Shown here piece after piece: positions 52,300 through 62,137 of a stretch of DNA of 64,000 bases. This DNA is from Dickeya chrysanthemi NCPPB 402. Its GTDB lineage: Bacteria > Pseudomonadota > Gammaproteobacteria > Enterobacterales > Enterobacteriaceae. The notes beneath the pieces are model-generated. The model saw only the letters and a list, made by a program, of their open reading frames with translations, did not search any database and was not told where the DNA came from. The first letter of the stretch is position 1. Each line of letters begins with the position of its first letter. The stretch covers positions 3,412,056 through 3,476,055 of the forward strand of contig NZ_CM001974.1 in NCBI RefSeq assembly GCF_000406105.1, written 5' to 3'. The translations under genes and the position numbers were made by a program.

Positions 52300-53163
52300 A
52301 TGAGTCAGGCATTACAACATCTTCTCGACCTACTACATCTGGAAAAACTGGAGGAGGGTCTGTTTCGCGGCCAAAGTCAGGATCTGGGGTTACGTCAGGT
52401 ATTTGGTGGACAGGTGGTGGGTCAGGCCTTATCTGCCGCCAAGCAGACTGTACCGCCGGAACGCGCTATCCACTCGTTTCACAGCTATTTCTTACTTCCT
52501 GGCGATAGCCAGAAACCCATTATTTACGATGTTGAAACGCTACGAGACGGTAACAGTTTTAGTGCCAGACGCGTCAGCGCTATTCAAAATGGCCGTTCGA
52601 TTTTTTACATGACCGCCTCATTTCAGACTCGCGAAAGTGGCTTCGAACACCAAAATGAGATGCCATCAGTCGCGCCACCTGACGATTTACTGTCGGAACA
52701 GGAAATTGCCCGTAGCATGGAACACCTGATTCCACCCGCCATGCGACAAGTTTTTACTAACGATCGGCCAATTGAGATTCGGCCGGTAAAATTTCACAAT
52801 CCATTGAAAGGTGAAACATCGCCTCCCGTCAGGCAAGTATGGTGCCGTGCCAACGGCACTATGCCGGATGACGAGCGTACTCACCAATATCTTCTCGGTT
52901 ATACCTCCGATTGCAACTTCCTGCTTACGGCTCTGCAACCTCATGGCGTAGGGTTTCTTGAACGTGGTATGCAAGTTGCAACCATTGATCACTCCATGTG
53001 GTTCCACCGGCCGTTCCGGCTGGATGACTGGTTGCTTTACTCCGTCGAAAGCCCCTCAGCTTCCGGTGCCCGCGGATTTGTTCGCGGTCAGTTTTACACC
53101 CGAGACGGCATTCTGGTCGCTTCCAGTGTGCAGGAAGGTGTAATCCGGCGTCACAGCCAATAG
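52300..53163 (+). CDS. tesB: Acyl-CoA thioesterase II
   Basis: Hydrolyses medium- and long-chain acyl-CoA to free fatty acid and CoA. The 287-residue double-hotdog protein shows [20 protein letters not shown], a likely catalytic Asp in [19 protein letters not shown], and [20 protein letters not shown] with the Gln/Thr region of TesB. Start [12 protein letters not shown] is canonical. It ends just before a bidirectional terminator shared with amtB. Confidence 0.95.
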   Translation: MSQALQHLLDLLHLEKLEEGLFRGQSQDLGLRQVFGGQVVGQALSAAKQTVPPERAIHSFHSYFLLPGDSQKPIIYDVETLRDGNSFSARRVSAIQNGRSIFYMTASFQTRESGFEHQNEMPSVAPPDDLLSEQEIARSMEHLIPPAMRQVFTNDRPIEIRPVKFHNPLKGETSPPVRQVWCRANGTMPDDERTHQYLLGYTSDCNFLLTALQPHGVGFLERGMQVATIDHSMWFHRPFRLDDWLLYSVESPSASGARGFVRGQFYTRDGILVASSVQEGVIRRHSQ

Positions 53164-53183
53164 CCTCTCCCTTACACATAAAA

Positions 53184-53215
53184 AATGCCAGTCAGTGGCT
53201 TAACTGACTGGCATT
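53184..53215. terminator. Bidirectional terminator between tesB and amtB
   Basis: A 13-bp perfect stem AATGCCAGTCAGT/ACTGACTGGCATT (53184-53196 and 53203-53215), with T-rich tails on both strands (TTACCTTTCTC on plus, TTTTTATG on minus). Confidence 0.9.
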
Positions 53216-53276
53216 ACCTTTCTCAAGGTGGTTTTTATTTATTACGGTGACGAGATTGCCGATCACCAAGAGGCGA

Positions 53277-54581
53277 TTACTGGTTGTATGCGTTCTCGCC
53301 GTGGCTGTTGACGTCCAAACCTTCGCGTTCCTGCTCTTCCGGTACACGCAGGCCGACAGCGATATCCGCAACTTTAAAGGAGATGAATGCAGCGACACCG
53401 GACCAAATGATAGCGACGATCACGCTAAACAACTGCACCCATACCTGATGAGCCATTGTCACGCCTTGCGCATAACCGATACCACCCAGTGATGAAGCGG
53501 TAAACACGCCTGTCAGCAGGCAACCTACGATACCGCAAACACCGTGTACGCCAAACACATCGCAGGGATCGTCGACACGCAGCCATTTTTTCAGAACGGT
53601 TACGCCCCACAAGCCGGCGAACCCACCAGCGAAACCGATGACCATGGCACCACCGACACCCACGGTACCGGCAGCCGGCGTAATAGCAACCAGACCTGCG
53701 ATACAACCAGAACAAGCACCCAACAGTGATGGCTTACCACGAGTAATCCACTCACCCACGACCCACGCCAGAATCGCAGCAGCGGTAGCCACTACCGTGG
53801 TCAGGAATGCCAGACCGGCGATATTGTTGGCGGCAGCGGCAGAGCCGGCGTTAAAACCGAACCAACCGATATACAGAATAGCGGTACCGATGAACACCAT
53901 CGGCAGGCTGTGCGGCTTGAAAGCCTCCTTACCAAAACCAACGCGTTTACCCAGCAACAGCGCTCCCACCAAACCGGCTACCGCTGCGTTAATATGCACC
54001 ACAGTACCGCCGGCGAAGTCCAGCGCGCCATCGGCTGCCAGATAACCGCCGCCCCATACCATGTGGGTCATCGGCAGATAAGATAAGGTGAACCACAGTG
54101 CAGAGAAAATCAGCACAGCAGAAAAACGGATACGTTCACCCAATGCACCCAGTACCAGGCCTACGGTAATACAGGCAAAAGATGCCTGATAAGCAACATG
54201 AATAAACTGGTAGAAAGTACCGCTGACTGAATTGATATCAATGCCATTCAACATGAAGTTGGTCAGGCCGCCGAAAAATGGGCTACCGGCGCTAAACGCC
54301 ACGCTGTAGCCATAAATAACCCACAGAATACAAACCAGCGCAAACGCCACCGTTATCTGCGTCAACATAGACAGCACGTTTTTGCTGCGAATCAGACCGC
54401 CGTAAAACAATGCCAAGCCGGGAATGGTCATGAACAGCACCAGAGCGGTACAAATCATCATGAACGCATTATCCGCTTTATCCACTGCAGGTGCCGGCGT
54501 ATCCGCCATAACCCATGCCGGAAGCATGGTTGCCGCCCCTAAACCTAACGACAAGGAAAATTTCTTCATTTTTTCATTCAT
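53277..54581 (-). CDS. amtB: AmtB ammonium transporter
   Basis: Trimeric inner-membrane ammonium channel, blocked by GlnK when nitrogen is plentiful. The 434-residue product has a cleavable signal (about residues 1-26, ending PAWVMA), eleven membrane helices, the twin-His pore regions (TVVHINAAVAGLVGALLLGK; DPCDVFGVHGVCGIVGCLL) and the conserved tail ERLREGLDVNSHGENAY-like (REGLDVNSHGENAY) that contacts GlnK. An ATG four codons later (54569) is an alternative start; spacing to the AGGG ribosome-binding site is imperfect for both. Confidence 0.96.
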   Translation of the reverse strand: MNEKMKKFSLSLGLGAATMLPAWVMADTPAPAVDKADNAFMMICTALVLFMTIPGLALFYGGLIRSKNVLSMLTQITVAFALVCILWVIYGYSVAFSAGSPFFGGLTNFMLNGIDINSVSGTFYQFIHVAYQASFACITVGLVLGALGERIRFSAVLIFSALWFTLSYLPMTHMVWGGGYLAADGALDFAGGTVVHINAAVAGLVGALLLGKRVGFGKEAFKPHSLPMVFIGTAILYIGWFGFNAGSAAAANNIAGLAFLTTVVATAAAILAWVVGEWITRGKPSLLGACSGCIAGLVAITPAAGTVGVGGAMVIGFAGGFAGLWGVTVLKKWLRVDDPCDVFGVHGVCGIVGCLLTGVFTASSLGGIGYAQGVTMAHQVWVQLFSVIVAIIWSGVAAFISFKVADIAVGLRVPEEQEREGLDVNSHGENAYNQ

Positions 54582-54612
54582 CCCTATTTAATAAGGCTAA
54601 ATCAGGTAGTTG

Positions 54613-54951
54613 TTATAGTGCGGCTTCGTCAGTTTCGCCGGTGCGAATGCGGATGACACGCTGCAGCTCCGCGACAAAAATTTTGCCGTCGCCAATCTTA
54701 CCGGTGTAAGCAGCTTTGCTGATGACGTCGATCACCTCATCTAATTGGTCATCCGCGATCGCGATATCAATCTTCACCTTCGGTAAAAAGTTAACGCTGT
54801 ATTCTGCGCCGCGATACAGTTCTGCATGTCCTTTCTGACGCCCAAACCCTTTCACCTCAGTGACGGTGAGCCCCTGGATGCCCACAGAAGACAGCGCTTC
54901 ACGTACGTCTTCCAATTTGAACGGCTTAATTACCACAGTAACCAGTTTCAT
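54613..54951 (-). CDS. glnK: GlnK PII signalling protein
   Basis: PII-family nitrogen sensor that docks on AmtB and is uridylylated by GlnD. The 112-residue protein shows the T-loop with the modified Tyr51 (YRGAEYSVNFLPK), KGFGRQKGHAELY and GKIGDGKIFV. The Met at 54951 (MKLVTVVIKPFK) matches E. coli; two extra Met codons precede it. amtB follows 31 bp downstream in one operon, read from a sigma-54 promoter. Confidence 0.97.
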   Translation of the reverse strand: MKLVTVVIKPFKLEDVREALSSVGIQGLTVTEVKGFGRQKGHAELYRGAEYSVNFLPKVKIDIAIADDQLDEVIDVISKAAYTGKIGDGKIFVAELQRVIRIRTGETDEAAL

Positions 54952-55020
54952 CATCATCCCCCTAACCATGTAAGTTCAGGCCTGTGCCCGTCACTCTCAA
55001 TATGTCCACGCATCACTTAA

Positions 55021-55036
55021 AGCAAATCATGTGCCA
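55021..55036 (-). promoter_or_regulatory. Sigma-54 promoter of glnK-amtB
   Basis: On the minus strand TGGCAC (55036-55031), five bases, TTGCT (55025-55021): a near-perfect -24/-12 element. It lies about 70 bp upstream of glnK. Confidence 0.92.
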
Positions 55037-55144
55037 TAAATCACATACCGATATAAAAGTGATGAAACGTGACGCTTTAACGACGGAAAGGAAGATGACT
55101 GAATGAAGTATGGTCAATGAATGGGAAAAACAGGAGCACGTGAC

Positions 55145-55221
55145 GCACAAAAATGGTGCGCCACGCCTAATTTCAGTGCGTATCACTGCACACTGAGGAA
55201 TGCTCTGCCAAATTATGGTGC
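55145..55221 (-). promoter_or_regulatory. Two NtrC enhancer sites
   Basis: GCACAAAAATGGTGC (55145-55159) fits the NtrC consensus GCAC-N6-GGTGC. A second site, GCCAAATTATGGTGC (55207-55221), has one half altered. They lie about 110 and 170 bp upstream of the -24 box, typical for enhancers. Confidence 0.8.
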
Positions 55222-55244
55222 GAAACGCTGCACCGTGCTGACAA

Positions 55245-57038
55245 TCAGGGTGTCTGAGAGATCAATTCACCGGAATCATGCGACGATGAAAAGGTCAATG
55301 CGCTGCTCGCCTGCTGCAATTGATACATTTGGTAGTATCGTCCTTCCTTCGCCAGCAACTGTTCATGCGTTCCCTGCTCTACTGTTCTGCCATGATGCAG
55401 CACCAAAATATGGTCAGCCTCAACAATGGTGGACAATCGATGGGCAATCACGACCAGAGTGGTATGAGCGCGTACCAACCGCAGTGCGCGCTGAATGGCC
55501 TGTTCGGTGCCGGAATCGATATTGGCGGTTGCCTCATCAAGAATCAGAATTCTGGGCGTCGCCACCAGCACCCTGGCCAACGCCAGCAATTGCTTTTGCC
55601 CGACAGACAGGTTATTACCCTGTTCGCCAATACGACTATGAATCCCGTCGGGCATTTCTCGCACCAACGGTGCCAGTTGTACTGCCTCCAACGCCTGCCA
55701 GACCTTTTCCTCACTGATGTCGCGCCCCAACGTGACATTCGCAAACATAGAATCAGCCAGAACGACCGGATCCTGCTGTACCATCGCCACATGCTGACGC
55801 AACACCTGATGCGACAGGGTTTGCAAAGGTCGGCCATCCAGGCGGATCTCCCCGCTGTCCGGTACGTAATACCCCATCAGCAGGTTTGCCAGCGTACTTT
55901 TACCGCTCCCGGTGTGCCCAACCAACGCGACGAATCCCCGGTCCGGTACATTCAACTCAATATGATGCAATACCGGCTTGTCTTTACGGTAAGAAAACGT
56001 CACCTGCCTGATATCGATACGACCGCTTTCCAACGCACGAACATCGTCGCCGTAACGCTGACGAGTACCATCCATCAGTTCAAAAATACGCTCCCCGGCA
56101 ACAACCGCTTGCTGCAGCATCGATTGCTGGGTAGTGAGTTCAATCAGCGGTTCGTTCAAGCGCCCCAAATAGTTGATAAAGGCATACAACACACCAACCC
56201 CAACAGAGCCGACAGCACTGAATCCAAATTGCAGCAACAAGCCGCACATCACCAATGCCGAAAACAGGCTCAGTAACGGACGCAACAGAAACCCATCCAA
56301 CCTCAGCGTCTGCATCCTTGTCTCATAGTGCGACCAACTGGCATCACTCAGCTTCTTACCAAACCTCATCTGCTGGCGAAACTGCTGGATGACGCTCATG
56401 CCGCTAATCGACTCGTTGAAGCCATCATTGATATCCGCGAGGTAGCTACGCATCCGGCGGACAATCGGCGTGCTGTAACGTTGATAAATCACCATAACCA
56501 TCGCCACAGCCGGAAAAATCGCCGTAGCCACCAGCGCCATACGCCAGTCCAGGCTAAACATGGCTATCAGCATCGCTCCAATCAGAGCTGCGCTGCGCAA
56601 CACACTGCCTACCACCATCACATACAGATCCCGCACGACCTCCGTATCATTGGTTACGCGGGAAATTAATTGCCCGACGGGTTGCGTGTCGAACACAGCC
56701 AACGGTTGGCGCAAAGCCGCATCCATCACATCCGTGCGCAACTGCTGCACGACGCCCACGGCAACGCGATTGAACATCAGCGCCTGAATATAATGTAATA
56801 GCGCCGCCATCCCCTGCAGCAGAATATATCCCACCGCCAGCACGGTTGCCATCATGAGCGGAAACTCACCTTTACTTACCAGGTGGTCGATGAAATAGCT
56901 CACCAGTACCGGCCCTGCGACTTCCGCGCCAGCCGCTATCCATAACAGCAACACACCGGTTCCCACCGTTTTTTTCCACGGCAATCCATAAGCCAACAGC
57001 CGCTTCAGCGTCGGCCATAACGCCTGGGAATTATTCAT
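55245..57038 (-). CDS. mdlB: MdlB ABC exporter half-transporter
   Basis: The 597-residue ABC half-exporter fuses six membrane helices (about 25-320) with an ATPase domain: Walker [11 protein letters not shown]-loop MVQQDP, signature LSVGQKQ, Walker [18 protein letters not shown] and the switch His in [11 protein letters not shown]. It pairs with MdlA as a heterodimer named multidrug-resistance-like; the real substrate is unknown. Its start overlaps the 3' end of mdlA by eight bases, and 57038 is chosen by alignment with E. coli MdlB. Confidence 0.94.
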   Translation of the reverse strand: MNNSQALWPTLKRLLAYGLPWKKTVGTGVLLLWIAAGAEVAGPVLVSYFIDHLVSKGEFPLMMATVLAVGYILLQGMAALLHYIQALMFNRVAVGVVQQLRTDVMDAALRQPLAVFDTQPVGQLISRVTNDTEVVRDLYVMVVGSVLRSAALIGAMLIAMFSLDWRMALVATAIFPAVAMVMVIYQRYSTPIVRRMRSYLADINDGFNESISGMSVIQQFRQQMRFGKKLSDASWSHYETRMQTLRLDGFLLRPLLSLFSALVMCGLLLQFGFSAVGSVGVGVLYAFINYLGRLNEPLIELTTQQSMLQQAVVAGERIFELMDGTRQRYGDDVRALESGRIDIRQVTFSYRKDKPVLHHIELNVPDRGFVALVGHTGSGKSTLANLLMGYYVPDSGEIRLDGRPLQTLSHQVLRQHVAMVQQDPVVLADSMFANVTLGRDISEEKVWQALEAVQLAPLVREMPDGIHSRIGEQGNNLSVGQKQLLALARVLVATPRILILDEATANIDSGTEQAIQRALRLVRAHTTLVVIAHRLSTIVEADHILVLHHGRTVEQGTHEQLLAKEGRYYQMYQLQQASSALTFSSSHDSGELISQTP

Positions 57039-58797
57039 TCGGTTGTTCCTCTCGGGGGGAATCATCCAGAGCGGCTTCCAGTTGTTGATAGCGATACATA
57101 TCGCGATACCATCCAGGCTGCTGCGATAATTGCTCATGATCGCCACGTTGCGCCACATGGCCTTGCTGCAGTACCAGAATTTCATCGGCATCCACCAGCG
57201 CAGACAAACGATGCGCGCTGATAATCAGAGTCCGTTGCCGTCCCCACTGCCGCAGGTTGCTCAAAATCTGGTGTTCCGTGCGTCCATCAACCGCGGACAG
57301 CGCATCATCCAGCACCAGTATCTCGGCCTCCAGCAGCAACGCGCGGGCAATAGCGATGCGCTGTTTTTGCCCTCCAGACAGCATCACCCCCCGCTCCCCC
57401 ACCTCAGTCTGGTATCCCTGAGGCAGACGCAAAATGTCATCATGGACATTTGCCAATCGAGCCGCTTCTTCGATCTGTTGCCGGGAAGCATCAGGCCGAC
57501 CTAATGCAATATTATTGGCGACAGAGTCCGAAAACAGGAATGGCGTCTGACCAACCACGGCAAACCGCCCACGCAGCGCATCCAACTGGATGTCATGCAA
57601 CGGTTGCCCATGATAGGCAATTTGCCCCTGTTCAACATCAAAATAGCGCAGCAACAATGCCAGCAACGTGCTCTTTCCTGAACCGGTTGGGCCACACAGC
57701 CCTAACGTTTTACCCGGGAGCAGCGTAAAACGGACATCATTAATGGCTGATGTCGAGTGCCCAGGGTAATGGAAAGCGGCGATCTGAACCGCCAGCGTTC
57801 CGGGGTCTGCAGGTAATGGCTGAGAACCATCCACAACCACCGGCGCTTCAGACAATAATTGGCGGATACGCGCATAAGCCGCGCTACCCCGCTCAACAAT
57901 ATTAAACATCCAGGCCAGCGCCAGCATCGGCCAAATCATCAACCCGAGATACATCACAAAACTGGTCAATGACCCCAGCGTCAGCGCCCCATTAATGACC
58001 ATCCAACTCCCGCCGCCAACCGCCAGCAGGTTGGCAAAAGCGACAGCGATATAAATAGTCGGATCAAAACGCGCGTCTACCCGCGCGACTCGCATATTTT
58101 TCCGACCGGCATCGGCGGCAACCTGAGCAAAACTGCCGGACTGATGATCCTCCAGGCCGAATGCTTTAATCATACGAATACTGGTAAGGCTCTCCTGCGC
58201 ATGATCATTGAGCGAGGAAAACGCGGCCTGAGCGTCTTTGAAACGCTGATGCAACTGCGTGCCATAGCGCTTGATGACTATTGCCATCACGGGCATCGGC
58301 GCCAGCGCCATCAGCGTCAGTTGCCAACTGAGCTGAGTGCTCATGACTATCAGCACCGCGCACCCCATCACCAGTGAATCCACCAGCGTCAGCACGCCTT
58401 CACCGGCCGCGAACACCACGCGATCCACGTCATTGGTCGCACGGGCAATCAGGTCTCCGGTACGGTGGCGGAGATAAAAAGCGGGATGTTGTCGACTGAG
58501 TTGACGATAGAAGTCTTCACGTAATTCGACGGCCAACTGGTAAGCGGCGCCGAATAACCAGATTCGCCAGAAATAACGCAACAGATACGTTAATAAAGCG
58601 ATCAGCAAAATTCCGCTAATCCACCACAGCACAGACGCGGTGGTCATACGATGCTGTGTGACGTCATCCACGATAACGCCAACCATTCTGGGCGGCAGCA
58701 ATTGCAGGATAGCTATCACAATCAACAGGATGACAGCACCCAGATAGCGCTTCCATTCACGGCGGAAATACCATCCCAGTTGAACAAAAAGTCTCAC
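57031..58797 (-). CDS. mdlA: MdlA ABC exporter half-transporter
   Basis: The 588-residue partner of MdlB, with the same layout: membrane domain, then Walker [11 protein letters not shown]-loop VVGQTPF, signature MLSGGQKQ, Walker [18 protein letters not shown], where the catalytic Glu position is Asp (LDDALS) as in one half of many heterodimeric exporters. So this site may be degenerate and MdlB the main hydrolysing site. It begins with GTG ([16 protein letters not shown]). Translationally coupled to mdlB. Confidence 0.94.
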   Translation of the reverse strand: MRLFVQLGWYFRREWKRYLGAVILLIVIAILQLLPPRMVGVIVDDVTQHRMTTASVLWWISGILLIALLTYLLRYFWRIWLFGAAYQLAVELREDFYRQLSRQHPAFYLRHRTGDLIARATNDVDRVVFAAGEGVLTLVDSLVMGCAVLIVMSTQLSWQLTLMALAPMPVMAIVIKRYGTQLHQRFKDAQAAFSSLNDHAQESLTSIRMIKAFGLEDHQSGSFAQVAADAGRKNMRVARVDARFDPTIYIAVAFANLLAVGGGSWMVINGALTLGSLTSFVMYLGLMIWPMLALAWMFNIVERGSAAYARIRQLLSEAPVVVDGSQPLPADPGTLAVQIAAFHYPGHSTSAINDVRFTLLPGKTLGLCGPTGSGKSTLLALLLRYFDVEQGQIAYHGQPLHDIQLDALRGRFAVVGQTPFLFSDSVANNIALGRPDASRQQIEEAARLANVHDDILRLPQGYQTEVGERGVMLSGGQKQRIAIARALLLEAEILVLDDALSAVDGRTEHQILSNLRQWGRQRTLIISAHRLSALVDADEILVLQQGHVAQRGDHEQLSQQPGWYRDMYRYQQLEAALDDSPREEQPNE

Positions 58798-58878
58798 GCG
58801 ATTTCAATCCATTAGCGACATAGCAAATTAGAACGCAGTAAACGAATCATTATACATAAAGTGCATAGCGAATAAATT

Positions 58879-59340
58879 TTATACCTGTAGCGGCAAGGCG
58901 GTTGTCTGTTTCATACACTCCATGGCGAAACTGGAAGTCACATCCACCAGCCCCGGAATACCATTGACCAGACGCTTGTAAAAAGCATCGTAGCTTTTCA
59001 TATCCGCAACCTGAACCTGCATCAAATAGTCGTACTCCCCTGCCATACGATAAAATGCCAGCACCTCCGGCATCTCGGAGACAAAACGGGAAAACTCAAG
59101 ATACCAGGCGCTGTTATGCTGCTGAGTTTTCAGCAGTACAAATGCAGTCAACCCTAACCCTAATTTTTCGTTATCCAGTAATGCCACGCGGGACTTGATA
59201 TATCCCTCATCCTCCAGTCGCTTTAGCCGTTTCCAGCACGGGGTCGACGTGAGATTCACCGCTTCGGCCAACGCCTGCAATGAGAGCGTGCAATCCTGTT
59301 GCAATAAGGCCAGCAGCATACGGTCAGTTTTATCCAGCAT
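58879..59340 (-). CDS. decR: DecR, Lrp-family cysteine-responsive regulator
   Basis: A 153-residue Lrp/AsnC protein (YbaO) with a helix-turn-helix ([24 protein letters not shown], quoted in part) and a RAM effector domain ([20 protein letters not shown]). In E. coli DecR activates genes for cysteine detoxification. Pantoea ananatis has a related cysteine-inducible pair (CcdR with the desulfhydrase CcdA). Here it is divergent from just such a PLP enzyme gene, so that is its likely target. Confidence 0.92.
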   Translation of the reverse strand: MLDKTDRMLLALLQQDCTLSLQALAEAVNLTSTPCWKRLKRLEDEGYIKSRVALLDNEKLGLGLTAFVLLKTQQHNSAWYLEFSRFVSEMPEVLAFYRMAGEYDYLMQVQVADMKSYDAFYKRLVNGIPGLVDVTSSFAMECMKQTTALPLQV

Positions 59341-59352
59341 AATGGCATAAAA

Positions 59353-59395
59353 GAGAAAAATTTTCTCCCATTAGCCCTTTTTACAGACAAAAAGG
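59353..59395. promoter_or_regulatory. Candidate DecR operators
   Basis: GAGAAAAATTTTCTC (59353-59367) is a palindrome that fits the Lrp consensus YAGHAWATTWTDCTR at 12 of 15 positions. Next, CCTTTTT (59376-59382) and AAAAAGG (59389-59395) form a second inverted repeat. Both lie between decR and the PLP-enzyme gene. Binding by DecR is inferred. Confidence 0.55.
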
Positions 59396-59518
59396 CAATC
59401 TTTTTTTCTGCAAAAATCGATACGCTAGTCATATCTCGCCAATGGCGCTCACGCATTGCGCCAACAGGCAGGCCATACCTTAAAAAAACGTAACGCTTAT
59501 TAAGCAGGACAACATCAC

Positions 59519-60562
59519 ATGACCAGCACTTGGGTACGCGACGCCGTCAGCGCGATTGAAGCAGACTTTCAACGCTCAGCGGACACTCATCTGATTCGCC
59601 TGACACTGCCGGACTATCCCGGTATTTACTTTTACCTTAAAGACGAAAGCACACACCCGAGCGGTAGCCTCAAACATCGCCTTGCTCGTTCGCTGTTTCT
59701 GTACGGCCTGTGTAATGGCTGGATTAACGAAGGTACGCCGATTATTGAAGCCTCATCAGGCAGCACCGCGGTGTCGGAAGCCTATTTCGCCCGCCTGCTG
59801 GGACTGCCGTTTATTGCCGTGATGCCTTCCTGCACCGCCAAACGAAAAATCGAACAAATCACCTTCTACGGCGGCACTTGCCATTTTGTCGAACAATCCG
59901 GCCAGATTTACGCCGCCTCCGAAGAGCTGGCCAGAGAGTTGCACGGCCACTACATGGATCAGTTCACTTATGCCGAACGCGCCACCGACTGGCGTGGAAA
60001 TAACAACATTGCCGACAGTATCTATCGGCAAATGGTAAGAGAGCCATTCCCGATACCGGATTATCTGGTAATGAGTGCCGGAACAGGCGGTACCTCTGCT
60101 ACGTTGGGTCGCCACATCCGCTACAAAGGTCTGGATACACAGTTGATCGTTGTAGATCCGGAAAACTCGGTGTTTTACGACTGCTATCGCCGGCAAGATA
60201 GTACCATCACCGGGAAATGCAGCAGCCGGATAGAAGGTATTGGTCGCCCGCGCGCCGAACCCTCGTTTATTCCAGGCGTAATAGACGACATGATAAAAGT
60301 CCCCGATGCCGCCAGCATTGCGACATTGTACTGGCTGGAGAAAATTCTGGGGCGCAAGGTCGGCCCGTCTACCGGAACCAATGTCTGGGGTATGCTGCAA
60401 CTGGCTGGAAAAATGGTGACGGAAGGGCGCAGCGGCGCGATCGTTACTTTGCTGTGCGACAGCGGCGAGCGTTATCTCGACACCTATTACAATCAGGAGT
60501 GGGTCAAGAACCACATCGGCGATATCACGCCTTACCTCCAGCAATTGCACGCAGGACATTGA
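59519..60562 (+). CDS. PLP-dependent cysteine synthase-family protein, probable cysteine desulfhydrase
   Basis: A 347-residue fold-type II PLP enzyme. Visible: the Schiff-base Lys in [14 protein letters not shown], a substrate loop ASSGSTA, the phosphate-binding Gly loop [14 protein letters not shown], and [10 protein letters not shown] near the C-terminus. Its divergent, adjacent Lrp-type regulator (decR) matches the Pantoea ananatis ccdR-ccdA arrangement, where the enzyme breaks cysteine into pyruvate, ammonia and sulfide. I infer the same cysteine-detoxifying job here; cysteine or cystathionine synthesis cannot be excluded from sequence. E. coli has no such gene beside decR. ATG at 59519 has AGGA upstream. 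Confidence 0.8.
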   Translation: MTSTWVRDAVSAIEADFQRSADTHLIRLTLPDYPGIYFYLKDESTHPSGSLKHRLARSLFLYGLCNGWINEGTPIIEASSGSTAVSEAYFARLLGLPFIAVMPSCTAKRKIEQITFYGGTCHFVEQSGQIYAASEELARELHGHYMDQFTYAERATDWRGNNNIADSIYRQMVREPFPIPDYLVMSAGTGGTSATLGRHIRYKGLDTQLIVVDPENSVFYDCYRRQDSTITGKCSSRIEGIGRPRAEPSFIPGVIDDMIKVPDAASIATLYWLEKILGRKVGPSTGTNVWGMLQLAGKMVTEGRSGAIVTLLCDSGERYLDTYYNQEWVKNHIGDITPYLQQLHAGH

Positions 60563-60616
60563 CATTCCTGAAAGCCTTCTACGCCTTGCACTGAACTGCG
60601 TTGAGATTTCAAGTAC

Positions 60617-60744
60617 TATACCCAACATAATTCGAGTTGCAGGAAGGCGGCAAGAGAGAGAATCCCGATGAGCTTACTCAGGTAAGTGATTCGGGTGAAC
60701 GAACGCAGCCAACACACCTGCAGCTTGAAGTATGACGGGTATAT
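60617..60744 (+). repeat. ERIC element, full length
   Basis: A 128-bp ERIC repeat with the core GAATCCCGATGAGCTTACTC and AGGTAAGTGATTCGGGTGA, then GTATGACGGGTATATA at its right end. It fills most of the gap between the PLP-enzyme gene and queC. Its inverted halves would fold into a long hairpin if transcribed. Confidence 0.92.
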
Positions 60745-60810
60745 AACCGCCGGAATATATTTGACGGATAGCAGCTGTCTGGCTGCACCTACGTATGAAG
60801 GAAAACAAAA

Positions 60811-61506
60811 ATGACGAGCGCAGTTGTAGTGTTCAGCGGCGGTCAGGACTCGACTACTTGCCTGATACAGGCATTGCAGCAGTACGATGAAGTCCACTGC
60901 GTCACATTTGACTACGGGCAGCGCCACCGCGCTGAAATCGATGTCGCCGCCGCACTGGCGCAAACGCTTGGAGCCAGAGCGCATAAAGTGCTGAATGTCG
61001 GTTTGCTCAACGAACTGGCAGTGAGCAGCCTGACTCGCGACAACATACCGGTCCCCGAGTTTGACGCGGCTGCCGATGGATTGCCGAGTACTTTTGTTCC
61101 CGGTCGAAACATTCTTTTTCTGACATTGGCCTCGATTTACGCCTATCAGGTTGGAGCAGAGACCGTGATTACCGGCGTCTGCGAAACCGACTTTTCCGGT
61201 TATCCTGATTGCCGGGACGAATTCGTCAAGGCATTGAATCAGGCGGTAGCATTGGGCCTGGCCAAAGATATCCGCTTTGTCACACCGTTGATGTGGCTCA
61301 ACAAAGCGGAAACCTGGGCGCTGGCGGATTATTACCAACAGCTTGAGACCGTGAAAAACCATACGCTCACCTGCTACAACGGTATTAAAGGAACGGGATG
61401 CGGACAATGCGCCGCGTGTCACCTGCGGGCTAAAGGGCTGGCGGAGTATCAGCGTAATCCGGCAGCGATAATGGCAGCGCTGAAACATAAAACCGGGTTG
61501 AAATAA
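60811..61506 (+). CDS. queC: QueC 7-cyano-7-deazaguanine synthase
   Basis: Makes preQ0, the precursor of queuosine in tRNA, by ATP-dependent amidation of CDG. The 231-residue protein has the PP-loop [10 protein letters not shown] at the N-terminus, [13 protein letters not shown], and a C-terminal zinc site of four Cys ([17 protein letters not shown]). The start follows GAAGGAAAAC. No preQ1 riboswitch was seen upstream, where the ERIC element ends about 65 bp before the gene. Confidence 0.97.
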   Translation: MTSAVVVFSGGQDSTTCLIQALQQYDEVHCVTFDYGQRHRAEIDVAAALAQTLGARAHKVLNVGLLNELAVSSLTRDNIPVPEFDAAADGLPSTFVPGRNILFLTLASIYAYQVGAETVITGVCETDFSGYPDCRDEFVKALNQAVALGLAKDIRFVTPLMWLNKAETWALADYYQQLETVKNHTLTCYNGIKGTGCGQCAACHLRAKGLAEYQRNPAAIMAALKHKTGLK

Positions 61507-61560
61507 GCAGTATCAAGTACCAGACAAGACGATACTTATCTGGTATCGAACTTTCGCTCT

Positions 61561-61596
61561 CGTCGGGGAATAGCACGCGAACTCGTTTCCCCGACG
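61561..61596. terminator. Hairpin between queC and ybaV
   Basis: A ten-bp perfect stem CGTCGGGGAA/TTCCCCGACG (61561-61570 and 61587-61596) between convergent genes. No clear U-tract. Confidence 0.55.
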
Positions 61597-61606
61597 ATAA
61601 GCAGAC

Positions 61607-61999
61607 TTACAGACGCAGACGGGACTGATTACGTTCGATCAATGCACTACCGATTCCCGGTACTTCCTGCAGTTGTTCGATTTGGGTAAACGGCCCGTTT
61701 TGCTCACGATAAGAAACTATTGCCTGCGCCTTCTTCAGGCCCACACCATTCAGTACCGTAGCCAGTTGTTCCGCCGTTGCCGTGTTAATACTCACTTCCT
61801 CTTCATCTGCCGCTACCAAAGGCTTAGCCGCTTTTTCCACTTTCGAATCCGAAGAAGGGGATGAAGAAGGGGATTTTGCCGTCGTGACGCTGGTTTTATC
61901 CGGCGCAGACGTGGTGGGTGAGGCGTGAAGCCACGTTGAGACACCGGTCAGGCTCATGCCTACAATAAAACATAACGCTTTGATTCCTGAGTTTTTCAT
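61607..61999 (-). CDS. ybaV: YbaV, ComEA-like helix-hairpin-helix protein
   Basis: A 130-residue exported protein: signal peptide (about residues 1-26, ending WLHA), a Ser/Lys-rich spacer, and a C-terminal helix-hairpin-helix DNA-binding domain (SINTATAEQLATVLNGVGLK; IEQLQEVPGIGSALIERN). It resembles ComEA, the periplasmic DNA receptor of natural transformation, without ComEA's membrane anchor. Downstream of ppiD in the same direction, as in E. coli. Confidence 0.93.
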   Translation of the reverse strand: MKNSGIKALCFIVGMSLTGVSTWLHASPTTSAPDKTSVTTAKSPSSSPSSDSKVEKAAKPLVAADEEEVSINTATAEQLATVLNGVGLKKAQAIVSYREQNGPFTQIEQLQEVPGIGSALIERNQSRLRL

Positions 62000-62091
62000 G
62001 CTGTTTCCTCCTTGTGTTTGACAGCACGGCTACAATGCCCGAGCACTCGACACACGGCAAACAGCAAACTCAAAATGTGGAAAAGGCCGCG

Positions 62092-62113
62092 AAAGCGGCC
62101 TTTGAACATTGCA
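62092..62113 (-). terminator. ppiD intrinsic terminator
   Basis: Nine-bp stem AAAGGCCGC/GCGGCCTTT (62092-62100 and 62105-62113) with loop GAAA, followed on the minus strand by TTTTCC. About 25 bp past the ppiD stop. Confidence 0.85.
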
Positions 62114-62137
62114 GTGATTTGCAGAATTCTGCGAGGC

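Noticed and set aside
55320..56276. 318-codon frame opposite mdlB
   Set aside because: Shadow of the mdlB ATPase domain; no independent coding signal.
59756..60628. 290-codon frame opposite the PLP-enzyme gene
   Set aside because: Antisense shadow; the sense frame has clear PLP-enzyme motifs.
60616..61488. 290-codon frame opposite queC
   Set aside because: Antisense to queC and running into the ERIC repeat; no family.
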